6,977 nt of DNA from an uncultured Acetatifactor sp. (GTDB taxonomy: Bacteria > Bacillota > Clostridia > Lachnospirales > Lachnospiraceae). The translations under genes and the position numbers were made by a program. Location: assembly GCA_948896875.1 (NCBI GenBank), contig CAQUWW010000069.1, positions 8,372 to 15,348 of the forward strand, read 5' to 3'. Below the pieces are notes generated by a model. It saw nothing but the letters and a program-made list of their open reading frames with translations. It had not been told where the DNA came from and did no database searches. Positions 1 to 5,739 of the stretch are shown piece by piece. Within the stretch, counting starts at the first letter, position 1. Each line of letters opens with the position of its first letter.

Positions 1-219
1 ATCCGGTGTAAACTGAATTCTGGCAAATTCGGCGCTGACACTTTTGGCCAGAGTCTTGGCCAGCTTTGTCTTACCCGTTCCCGGCACATCTTCCAGCAGC
101 ACATGTCCGTCCGCCAGCAGGGCCGTCAGAAGCAGCCTGACTGTCTGTTCCTTTCCTACAATTACTTTGGCGATATTGGAAAAAAGCTTTTCTCCAAATT
201 CCTTCCCATTGCTTTCCAT
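1..219 (-). CDS. MoxR-family AAA+ ATPase, N-terminal part (runs off left edge)
   Basis: The first 73 codons of an AAA+ ATPase are visible; the gene continues beyond base 1. The product begins MESNGKEFGEKLF and has the typical MoxR opening: a short helix, then VIVGKEQTVRLLLTALLADG, then the Walker A loop EDVPGTGKT at residues 43-51. The variant with Asp before VPG is common in MoxR proteins. The visible part ends at FARIQFTPD, just before the usual LLPSD motif. MoxR ATPases act as chaperone-like ATPases, often next to genes for DUF58 and transglutaminase-like proteins, which would lie beyond the edge here. The start at 219 is supported by a perfect AGGAGG at 230-235, 10 nt upstream. The frame stays open to the edge. 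The gene diverges from the small membrane-protein gene at 351. Family assignment is confident; the client is unknown. Confidence 0.9.
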   Translation of the reverse strand, partial: MESNGKEFGEKLFSNIAKVIVGKEQTVRLLLTALLADGHVLLEDVPGTGKTKLAKTLAKSVSAEFARIQFTPD

Positions 220-229
220 ATAAAATATA

Positions 230-235
230 CCTCCT
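230..235 (-). promoter_or_regulatory. Ribosome binding site of the MoxR gene
   Basis: A perfect AGGAGG on the minus strand, 10 nt before the ATG at 219. It decides the start of the MoxR fragment. A second AAGGAG-like stretch lies a little further upstream (about 246-251) but leads only into a different, non-coding frame. Confidence 0.8.
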
Positions 236-291
236 GTACAAATACTCCTTTGTAAGCATTTGTTTGTTTCTTTGCTTATTATTTTATCATA

Positions 292-320
292 TTGTGTCCC
301 TGAATGCCATATTTTTAAAT
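292..320 (+). promoter_or_regulatory. Possible sigma-A promoter for the small membrane-protein gene
   Basis: TTGTGT at 292-297 and TTAAAT at 315-320 are separated by 17 bp in the AT-rich divergent intergenic region. The predicted start of transcription would be near 327, just ahead of the ribosome binding site at 340-344. Both hexamers match consensus only partly, so this is a weak call made on spacing and position. Confidence 0.25.
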
Positions 321-339
321 AAGCTTCTAAAACTCTTTT

Positions 340-344
340 GAGGG
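340..344 (+). promoter_or_regulatory. Ribosome binding site that sets the start at 351
   Basis: GAGGG directly abuts the ATG at 345 but lies 6 nt before the second ATG at 351. Normal spacing therefore favours initiation at 351 and removes two residues from the longest reading frame. Confidence 0.6.
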
Positions 345-350
345 ATGTCA

Positions 351-716
351 ATGAGTGATGTGACAACAGAAAAGAAACTGCAGCTGGTTCAGCAGGTGCG
401 CTCCAGATATCATGAAGATCAGTATGATATGTCCAACAGGGAAAGGCTCCTCTATGGAAAAACCAGCGTCACACCGGAGAAATTGGGATATACTGCTTAT
501 GATGAGCCTTATGGCAAAGGCACGCCCTCCGACGGAGAGCCCTTTACCTTTTTCAAACTGCGTCTCTGGATTGCATTATTTTTAGCGGTAGCAGTGATTG
601 TCATGGATACCAATCAGATGAATGTGGCCGGAATCACCGCAGAAAAAATATTCCAGGCGATTTCGGCCGATTATGAGGAGGCCATCGAGGCATGGGTGGA
701 GACGATTTCCCGCTGA
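351..716 (+). CDS. Small single-span membrane protein of unknown function
   Basis: A 121-residue protein that I do not recognise as a named family. It has a charged N-terminal half (about residues 1-66, rich in Lys, Glu, Arg and Tyr, with the segment SNRERLLYGKTSVTPEK). One hydrophobic helix follows at about residues 71-85 (LWIALFLAVAVIVM). A short acidic C-terminal tail ends ADYEEAIEAWVETISR. The many positive charges before the helix suggest a cytoplasmic N-terminus and an extracytoplasmic tail, so the protein is probably a bitopic membrane protein without a cleaved signal peptide. The start at 351 rather than 345 is chosen from ribosome-binding-site spacing. It is transcribed away from the MoxR gene and converges on the helD-like gene, with a strong terminator behind it. 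Real coding potential is supported by the ribosome binding site, the membrane segment and the following terminator. Confidence 0.75.
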   Translation: MSDVTTEKKLQLVQQVRSRYHEDQYDMSNRERLLYGKTSVTPEKLGYTAYDEPYGKGTPSDGEPFTFFKLRLWIALFLAVAVIVMDTNQMNVAGITAEKIFQAISADYEEAIEAWVETISR

Positions 717-720
717 CACC

Positions 721-743
721 GTGCTCTCTTGCGGCACTTTTTT
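721..743 (+). terminator. Degenerate terminator-like hairpin, duplicate of the one at 801-828
   Basis: GTGC (721-724) and GCAC (734-737) can pair and are followed by six T residues (738-743), starting 4 nt after the stop codon of the small membrane-protein gene. The stem is only 4-5 bp, so activity alone is doubtful. It aligns well with the stronger terminator at 801-828; the 13-mer CGGCACTTTTTTA is identical at 732-744 and 817-829. Confidence 0.35.
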
Positions 744-754
744 ATACTACAGGA

Positions 755-799
755 AAGTTCTTCGCAAAAGTAACGCCAGCGAAGTTGCGGAGCAACTTC
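755..799. repeat. Nested palindromic intergenic element
   Basis: A perfect 8-bp inverted repeat GAAGTTGC / GCAACTTC (781-788 and 792-799, loop GGA) shares its left arm with a second inverted pair, CTTCGC (760-765) and GCGAAG (779-784). AAGTT (755-759) can also pair with AACTT (794-798). The folds are mutually exclusive. The stretch encodes nothing and resembles a REP-like interspersed palindromic unit. Whether it recurs in the genome cannot be seen here. Confidence 0.5.
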
Positions 800-800
800 T

Positions 801-828
801 AAGTGCCGTTCTTTTACGGCACTTTTTT
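801..828 (+). terminator. Rho-independent terminator of the small membrane-protein gene
   Basis: A perfect 9-bp stem AAGTGCCGT / ACGGCACTT (801-809 and 816-824) with a 6-nt loop, followed by T residues to 828. It is efficient only in the plus direction, because on the minus strand the hairpin is not followed by a T-run. The TAA stop of the convergent helicase gene (827-829) lies inside its T-tract. Confidence 0.8.
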
Positions 829-3800
829 ACCGGTCTCCCGTAAGATAGGAACGAGCGTTCAGGAGCGTATCCTGTTTCTTCCCTGCAATGAAATAAAAAT
901 CCATCTGTCCCGCATTTTCCATATGAAGATAGGAACCATAGGCGGGAATGTCACAGAAAAACACCGGACAGGACGTTGCTGTGAGAATCCCATAGCCTTT
1001 GTCAGAAAGGAAAAAAGGCAGGCATTTTTCATAAGACAGATAACGGGCTGTGCCCCGCAGACCGATTCCTGCCTGTTCCTTCGGCCCGAAACCGTAGAGA
1101 TGTTCTTCTTTCGTCAGTTTCAGAAAATTCCATATTTTCATTCCGCCGGTGGAAAGCTTTTCCAGCTGACGACATTCTTTGCCGCGCTCCTCCAGCAGCA
1201 GCTTCCTGTCCCTTGTCATATAACGGATGGATCCTGCGGCCTTGTCTATCTGCAGAGCCAGCTCATCTGTTGTCAGCTCCACTATGGAACCGGCATCCTT
1301 ATACATCCAGAATTTTTCTGTCCGGTCGACTGCGATGCCGGGGTGTACCTTTTGGTCCGGCTGCATATCTCTGGCAAAGGTCACCCGGATAATGGCGCTT
1401 CCGATGGGACTGAGCCGCAAAATGCCATATCTGCTCTGGAGATAAAGACCGTCAGACTGCTTTGTAATCCAGCGGATGCCAAGGTCTATTTTGGAATGTC
1501 CCAGGGGACGCAGCTTTTCTGTGGGAGGGATATCTCCGAAAGCCGGCAAAAGGGTGTGGCAGCCGGTCAGCTTGTCCGGCTGCCGGGTTAACTTGGGCTG
1601 TGTTTTTTCCACAGTGGGTACCGACGCGGGCTGTGGGCTGTATAATCCGGTCAGAAAAGAACTGCCTGTTTTTTTGGCATTGGCAGAATGAATTGAGGCC
1701 CTCGGTCTTCTGGCATTGGCAGACTGCTTACCCTCTTCCGGTCTCTGTGAGATCATGACTCTGCTTTTTACTTTATTTTGCGGCACAGCGGACCTGGCTT
1801 CTTTGGAAGATGTGGAATCGCTTCCAAGCATGCTTTTCTCCCGACTTTCCGGAACGGGATCGGCAATCAGGCCCGTGAGTGCTCCCGTATGAAGTACACA
1901 TAGCTCGTGAAGCGCCCTGGTGGCCGCCACATAGAGAAGCTTTGCGTGACCGTCATCCACAGGATACTCTTCTCTCGTGGGATCCAGAATCAGCACGGCG
2001 TCAAATTCCAGTCCCTTTGTGTATTCTACCGGCAGCACCATAATGCCTCTGCCAAATTCCGCTGTCTCCAGATCATGATCCATGATCTGAATATAGCGTC
2101 CCAGCTCTTTTGCAGCCCGGTCTGCCGCAGCCTGATTCCGACAGACAACCGCAATGGTATCAAACCCTTTTTTCATCCACTCTCCGCAGATATCCGCCGC
2201 CTTCCTGCCAAGGGTGTCTGATTTGCATTGTAAGGTTGCGACCGATTCGCCGTGGCGGATAATCGGTTCTATAGGATAGCTGGAAAATTGCCCATGATGC
2301 AGAATCCGGGTTGCGAAATCGGATATTTCCACTGTGTTGCGGTAGCTTTTTTTCAGGATGCCGAAGCTGTCCATAGGATCGGAAAGCAGAAGTTTTCTCA
2401 GTTCTTCCCAATCATTGAGTCCCAACCCGAAATGAATATTCTGGGATACATCTCCCATGACAGTATATGTACAGGCCTCAATACAGAAATGCAGCACCAG
2501 ATAAGCCATCATGCCGAAATCCTGTGCTTCGTCAATCACAATGTGATGGGCTTCACTGATCACTTCCGTCTCCTTGATTCTCTTATAGAGATAGGCCAGG
2601 GCGGCCAGATCATAGACGTCAAATGCATGCTCCGGAATCTCCACAGCTTTTCCCCTGGCAATCTGTTGTCTCAGGAAATCGCCATATACTTCATAAATAG
2701 AGCCCTTCCATTCTCTGCCGCCATATCGACCGCGATAGGCTTTTAAAATGGCCTTTCGCTCCGCTTCCGTGTACTTGACGCCCTTGCCAAGGAATTCTTC
2801 TCTTATCTTGTTCATCAGACGCTCATTCAGCATATTGATTTTATTCTGCATGGAAACCTTCGGATTCTGTTGAATATACCGTTCCACCGCTTTTCCGTCT
2901 ACCAGGAGCACCAGATTCCGGGGATCTGTCTCTTTTCCCTCTGTCCTGTCATAGACGCCTGCTTTCCCGTCTTTCAGCCCCTCTACAAATTGTCTTGGGT
3001 TGAGATAGATGGACTCCTTCAGAATTCCCTGCCATTCCAACGCATCACAATAGGATTTCAGATCCCGGAACCAGTCGGAAGTGCCTCGGATACTGTCACT
3101 TTGGCTGTTATGGGTACTCTTCCTGATCTGATATTTATGCTCATCCCACTCTTCATACAGCAGGCGGACAAAAAGCTGTTCCATGGTCATCTGACGCACA
3201 CCATACACATCCAGATCAGGAAGTACCCCTGTAATATAATTCAAAAGGATCCGGTTACTGCCTACAATATAGAAATCGTCCGGTTTAAAACGCTCCGGAT
3301 AATTATAGAGGATAAAGGAAATCCGATGCATGGCCACAGTGGTTTTGCCGGAACCGGCCACCCCTTGTACAATGATATTATGGTAGGGCGACTTGCGGAT
3401 GATCTCGTTTTGCTCCTTCTGGATGGTGGCAACAATTTCATTCAGTACAGCCTCCTTGTTTTTGGCCAGATATTTTGTCAGAAGTTCATCGTTAGCCACC
3501 ACCTCGCTGTCAAAATAATCCAACAGCCTTCCCTTCTCGATCTCATAGGTTCTTTTCAGCTTCAGATCGATGTTCACCTGCCTGCCGCCCGGCGCGGTAT
3601 AACTGCATTTGCCGAGCCCATTCTCATAGTAGGCGCTGGCCACAGGCGCCCGCCAGTCTACTACTGCCTGGTGTGTGGCGTCTATGGAAATGCCTCCTTT
3701 TCCGATATAAAGGGATTCCTCTTTTTCCAATGCCTCATCATAGAAGTCAATTCTGCCAAAGTAAGGCTTCTCCCTGGCTTTTTCATTCCGTTCCAGAGCC

Positions 3801-4021
3801 CGTTTCATGTGATCGTGCAGCGTGAGACTGTTTTCCAGAAGGTTGATCAGCTCCGGATTGTCATCATGAAAGTGATCCAGCATCTCATCGATTTCGCCTC
3901 GCATTTTCCGTACCTGTTCTCCATAATTCTCCAGATTGTCACGGATCACGGAAAGCGTCTGTTCCAGAAAGGCTTCTTCGGCCTGACGGGAAGTTCCCTG
4001 TACTCTTCCTGTTTGACTCAT
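827..4021 (-). CDS. helD: HelD-like RNA polymerase recycling motor fused to a GH31-type N-terminal beta-sandwich
   Basis: A 1064-residue superfamily 1 helicase-like ATPase. HelD uses ATP to release stalled or idle RNA polymerase from nucleic acid, reaching into the polymerase channels with coiled-coil arms. Residues about 12-100 are a charged helical N-terminal arm. The HelD signature IGKGGI...VDWRAPVASAYY is at 106-132. ATPase motifs in order: Q-motif-like QKEQNEII 201-208, Walker A GVAGSGKT 220-227, Walker B IDEAQD 496-501, motif III MGDVSQNI 522-529, motif IV KSYRNT 558-563, motif V VEYTKGLEFD 665-674, motif VI YVAATRA 697-703. All look intact. Bacillus subtilis HelD is about 770 residues; here the motor ends near 715. 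A Ser/Arg/Lys-rich linker (about 720-815) follows, then residues about 818-1064 resemble the galactose-mutarotase-like N-domain of GH31 alpha-glucosidases (YGILRLSPIGSAIIRVTF, LYGFGPKEQAG, LPFFLSDKGYGI, MDFYFIAGKKQDTLLNARSYLTG). No catalytic barrel follows. The start is fixed by AAGGAG at 4029-4034, 7 nt upstream. The motor call is firm, the GH31 resemblance good, its function unknown. Confidence 0.9.
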   Translation of the reverse strand: MSQTGRVQGTSRQAEEAFLEQTLSVIRDNLENYGEQVRKMRGEIDEMLDHFHDDNPELINLLENSLTLHDHMKRALERNEKAREKPYFGRIDFYDEALEKEESLYIGKGGISIDATHQAVVDWRAPVASAYYENGLGKCSYTAPGGRQVNIDLKLKRTYEIEKGRLLDYFDSEVVANDELLTKYLAKNKEAVLNEIVATIQKEQNEIIRKSPYHNIIVQGVAGSGKTTVAMHRISFILYNYPERFKPDDFYIVGSNRILLNYITGVLPDLDVYGVRQMTMEQLFVRLLYEEWDEHKYQIRKSTHNSQSDSIRGTSDWFRDLKSYCDALEWQGILKESIYLNPRQFVEGLKDGKAGVYDRTEGKETDPRNLVLLVDGKAVERYIQQNPKVSMQNKINMLNERLMNKIREEFLGKGVKYTEAERKAILKAYRGRYGGREWKGSIYEVYGDFLRQQIARGKAVEIPEHAFDVYDLAALAYLYKRIKETEVISEAHHIVIDEAQDFGMMAYLVLHFCIEACTYTVMGDVSQNIHFGLGLNDWEELRKLLLSDPMDSFGILKKSYRNTVEISDFATRILHHGQFSSYPIEPIIRHGESVATLQCKSDTLGRKAADICGEWMKKGFDTIAVVCRNQAAADRAAKELGRYIQIMDHDLETAEFGRGIMVLPVEYTKGLEFDAVLILDPTREEYPVDDGHAKLLYVAATRALHELCVLHTGALTGLIADPVPESREKSMLGSDSTSSKEARSAVPQNKVKSRVMISQRPEEGKQSANARRPRASIHSANAKKTGSSFLTGLYSPQPASVPTVEKTQPKLTRQPDKLTGCHTLLPAFGDIPPTEKLRPLGHSKIDLGIRWITKQSDGLYLQSRYGILRLSPIGSAIIRVTFARDMQPDQKVHPGIAVDRTEKFWMYKDAGSIVELTTDELALQIDKAAGSIRYMTRDRKLLLEERGKECRQLEKLSTGGMKIWNFLKLTKEEHLYGFGPKEQAGIGLRGTARYLSYEKCLPFFLSDKGYGILTATSCPVFFCDIPAYGSYLHMENAGQMDFYFIAGKKQDTLLNARSYLTGDR
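1675..1723. repeat. Short in-frame direct repeat in the helicase-GH31 linker
   Basis: TGGCATTGGCAGA occurs at 1675-1687 and again at 1711-1723, exactly 36 bp (12 codons) apart. On the coding strand it gives SANARRP and SANAKKT in the basic, low-complexity linker between the motor and the GH31-like domain. The phase-preserving spacing suggests a small linker duplication. Confidence 0.6.
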
Positions 4022-4028
4022 TGGGTTT

Positions 4029-4120
4029 CTCCTTCCATTTCATATGGATTCCTATTCACTCCGTTCACAGTGTAACAGTTCAGACACTGAGCTGTTACTT
4101 CACAGTAACTATCAGTATAC
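4029..4120 (-). promoter_or_regulatory. Leader of the helD-like gene with nested three-arm palindrome
   Basis: GTAACAG (4072-4078) pairs with CTGTTAC (4092-4098). The pairing continues inward through TTCAG / CTGAG (one G-U pair) to a 3-nt loop, making a 12-bp stem. The arm ending at 4098 can instead pair through GTTAC (4094-4098) with GTAAC (4105-4109), so two folds compete. TTCACAGT occurs twice around it (4064-4071 and 4100-4107). A TATACT -10-like hexamer lies at 4114-4119 on the minus strand without a convincing -35. If used, the messenger would begin just before the hairpins. The ribosome binding site AAGGAG is at 4029-4034. No known riboswitch class is recognised. Confidence 0.5.
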
Positions 4121-4188
4121 AGAAAATTAAAAATAATACTAGACTTTTCTTTTGTTTTTTGGTAAAGTGATATATAGAGTCGTGCCTG

Positions 4189-4219
4189 AAAAAAGCTATC
4201 GTTTTACGATAGCTTTTTG
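4189..4219 (-). terminator. Terminator of the PAS-protein gene (bidirectional shape)
   Basis: GCTATCG / CGATAGC (4195-4201 and 4207-4213) with a TTTTA loop, flanked by A residues on the left and T residues on the right, so it has a T-run in either direction. It lies about 50 nt after the stop of the PAS gene and separates that gene from helD. Confidence 0.85.
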
Positions 4220-4267
4220 ACGTTATTGTAGAATTCTGTTGTGATGCATTTTCTGACTGCCGAAATA

Positions 4268-4663
4268 CTATTTGTCAAACTTATAAAACATTTCCGTTTC
4301 CCGGTTTCTGTATTCATGCTTCTCATAATATCCAATCAGACTTCCATTTTCTTCCCGCAGAGCAACCATATAGACATCCTTATTCTCTTTGGAATTATAG
4401 GAAGTATAAATCCTATTATGTTCCTGATCCTGTGCAAACCAGTCTACTATCTTACGAATCCTTTCCCTGGAAGCCGGGCCATGACAGTCAAGCAGACTTT
4501 TTCCCAAAAGCGCCGCACCGCCCCATTTTACATATCTTGTGACTGCGGCAGGATTCATATAGATGATCTCATGTTTTAGATTACAGATGACGACGGCGCA
4601 TCGGTCCGCTTCCACCATACTTTTCAGGTAGGGATATAAATCCAGATTCCTTGTATCTGACAT
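4268..4663 (-). CDS. Stand-alone PAS-domain protein
   Basis: A 131-residue protein made of a single PAS fold. The N-terminal helix YPYLKSMVEADRCAVVICNL leads into the first strands and IIYMNPAAVTRY. The segment LLGKSLLDCHGPASRERIRKIVDWF follows, with CHGPAS at residues 60-65. The C-terminal strands are KDVYMVALREENGSLIGYYE. The LLDCH-x-P-x-S pattern and the order of elements resemble the C-terminal PAS domain of DUF438 proteins, where the motif is usually CHPPKS. No kinase, cyclase, EAL or DNA-binding domain is attached, so it would have to act through a partner or as a small ligand or redox sensor; the ligand is unknown. The start at 4663 is chosen over the upstream ATG at 4699 because AAAGGAG lies 7 nt before it and nothing resembling a ribosome binding site precedes 4699. 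It has its own terminator. Fold assignment is confident, role is not. Confidence 0.85.
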   Translation of the reverse strand: MSDTRNLDLYPYLKSMVEADRCAVVICNLKHEIIYMNPAAVTRYVKWGGAALLGKSLLDCHGPASRERIRKIVDWFAQDQEHNRIYTSYNSKENKDVYMVALREENGSLIGYYEKHEYRNRETEMFYKFDK

Positions 4664-4670
4664 ACGCTTT

Positions 4671-4677
4671 CTCCTTT
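4671..4677 (-). promoter_or_regulatory. Ribosome binding site that sets the PAS-protein start
   Basis: AAAGGAG on the minus strand, 7 nt before the ATG at 4663. It shortens the longest reading frame (start 4699) by 12 residues. Confidence 0.75.
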
Positions 4678-4724
4678 GCTTACTACTTCCAAATTCCATC
4701 TGACGAGGGACTTTGGTATAATGT

Positions 4725-4764
4725 AAAACAAGCTGAAAGGCCCATTGTCTTTCAGCTTGTTTTT
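4725..4764 (-). terminator. Strong hairpin terminator after the DUF2752-DUF4234 unit
   Basis: A perfect 15-bp stem formed by 4725-4739 and 4749-4763 (core ACAAGCTGAAAG / CTTTCAGCTTGT) with a 9-nt loop. A/T residues flank both sides, giving a short T-run on the minus strand and a TTTTT on the plus strand. It lies about 57 nt downstream of the DUF4234 stop and ahead of the PAS gene, separating the two units. Confidence 0.8.
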
Positions 4765-4820
4765 CCTATCAGCAAGTACCTCCGCAGAGAATTTAATGAT
4801 TGGTAAATTCCATATAAGAA

Positions 4821-5213
4821 TTAATGCTGTTCATTGTAAGCATGTGCCAGCTGATTCATATTTTTGATCAGGATATGCATAGCTACAAAGGGTCCGATTC
4901 CACAAACGAATGAACCAAAAATCAGCCAAAGCAATACGGTAGTACCATTCTCGCTAAAGGTAAGTCCGTAGCGGGAAGCATTTTCTGCCAGTCTGTTTCC
5001 AAGGCTATAGTACCAGAACCAACCATAAATTCCGCAGGTGACAAATGACAACAGAATAAAGGCCACAAGCCCGGGAGTTTCCTTGCCGTCTCCGGCGCAG
5101 ACGGTATTTGCATCCTGTGCCATTGTATAGAGAAAATAATAACTATAAATTCCACAGGTAATAATTGACAAAATAATGTACATCGCTAACGTACGATCCT
5201 CTTTAACTCTCAT
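4821..5213 (-). CDS. DUF4234 integral membrane protein
   Basis: A 130-residue membrane protein matching the DUF4234 pattern. Hydrophobic segments lie at about residues 10-31, 48-71 and 92-116. The first two carry the same motif, LSIITCGIYSYYFLY and LSFVTCGIYGWFWYY, exactly 40 residues apart, which is the family hallmark. A longer frame starts at 5270, 10 nt after the upstream stop, and adds 19 hydrophilic residues. The start at 5213 is preferred because GGAGGG at 5218-5223 sits just before it and because DUF4234 proteins usually begin only a few residues before the first membrane helix. It lies directly behind DUF2752 and is probably co-transcribed and terminated at 4725-4764. Biochemical role is not known for the family. 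Family call is firm; the start is moderately sure. Confidence 0.85.
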   Translation of the reverse strand: MRVKEDRTLAMYIILSIITCGIYSYYFLYTMAQDANTVCAGDGKETPGLVAFILLSFVTCGIYGWFWYYSLGNRLAENASRYGLTFSENGTTVLLWLIFGSFVCGIGPFVAMHILIKNMNQLAHAYNEQH

Positions 5214-5217
5214 TTTT

Positions 5218-5223
5218 CCCTCC
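5218..5223 (-). promoter_or_regulatory. Ribosome binding site favouring the inner DUF4234 start
   Basis: GGAGGG on the minus strand, 4 nt before the ATG at 5213. The alternative ATG at 5270 has only a weak GAGGCGGGG stretch in front of it. Confidence 0.55.
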
Positions 5224-5280
5224 ATTTTGTTCTGCAATGTCTTTTGAGACTTGCTGATTTCGTCGCGCATTTTCCCCGCC

Positions 5281-5718
5281 TCACAGAGAAGCTCCTCCTG
5301 GAATGTGCGTCTTTACATAATGCCATATTCGGACAAAGATCCCTGATTTCAAGTCCGCAACAACTATAGTATCTTCCGGCTGAAACATGCGCACCAGATA
5401 TACAGCGGCAAAACAGAGTATCACTGTCCAGATTATGCCTTTTTGGAGCTTTCCGGGAACTTTTGTCCAGAACAGGAAAAGCAGTACCAGAAAAGGCAGC
5501 ATCCAAAATAATGGATGATAATAAAACGCTTTGTCGAACTGAAACTGCAGCGCATAAAAAAGCGCTCTCGTCATTCCGCATCCCGCGCAGCTGATTCCGG
5601 TCAACCATCGAATCGGACAACCGATTCCGCTAATCGTGGTAAACAGCAGGACGAGTCCCAGTCCGGTCAGAAGAATAACTGTTTCTTTCAGTCTCTTCAA
5701 GATATTCACCAACCACAA
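5281..5718 (-). CDS. DUF2752 integral membrane protein
   Basis: A membrane protein of about 145 residues with the DUF2752 signature: GCPIRWLTGISCAGCGMTRA at residues 33-52, giving C-P-x-R-x-L-T-G followed by C-x-x-C-G-M-T-R (Cys34, Cys44, Cys47), then FDKAFYYHPLFW. Hydrophobic segments are at about 12-30, 68-86 and 95-112. The cysteine pair is typical of the family, whose function is not established. The start is uncertain: the frame has no ATG upstream of the signature. The earliest candidates are TTG at 5718 (used here), TTG at 5712 and GTG at 5709, none with a good ribosome binding site. DUF4234 follows within about 70 nt on the same strand, so the two are probably one transcript. Family call is firm. 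Confidence 0.85.
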   Translation of the reverse strand: MWLVNILKRLKETVILLTGLGLVLLFTTISGIGCPIRWLTGISCAGCGMTRALFYALQFQFDKAFYYHPLFWMLPFLVLLFLFWTKVPGKLQKGIIWTVILCFAAVYLVRMFQPEDTIVVADLKSGIFVRIWHYVKTHIPGGASL

Positions 5719-5739
5719 AATAAATTACTTGCCATAAGT

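Noticed and set aside
71..259. A 62-codon minus-strand frame over the MoxR start, with AAGGAG-like bases near its own start.
   Set aside because: The frame with the Walker A motif and a perfect ribosome binding site is a different one; this is an out-of-phase reading of the same bases.
803..1591. A 262-codon plus-strand frame opposite the GH31-like part of the fusion gene.
   Set aside because: It starts inside the terminator hairpin of the preceding gene and is antisense to the conserved beta-sandwich pattern. Its cysteine- and phenylalanine-rich composition is not protein-like.
2870..4075. A 401-codon open frame on the plus strand opposite the helicase gene.
   Set aside because: It lies entirely antisense to a confidently assigned ATPase with all motifs, has no ribosome binding site or family pattern that I can see, and its protein looks like a mirror of the codon usage of the real gene.
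4714..4722. A perfect extended -10 (TG-G-TATAAT) on the plus strand just before the hairpin at 4725-4764, suggesting a small RNA.
   Set aside because: No -35 partner is visible, and a transcript from it would consist almost only of the terminator hairpin. A T/A-rich chance match is more likely.
5210..5620. A 136-codon minus-strand frame overlapping DUF2752 in another phase.
   Set aside because: The DUF2752 signature and membrane segments are in the other frame; this one shows no domain, and it is rich in Cys, Arg and Ser as expected of a shifted frame.
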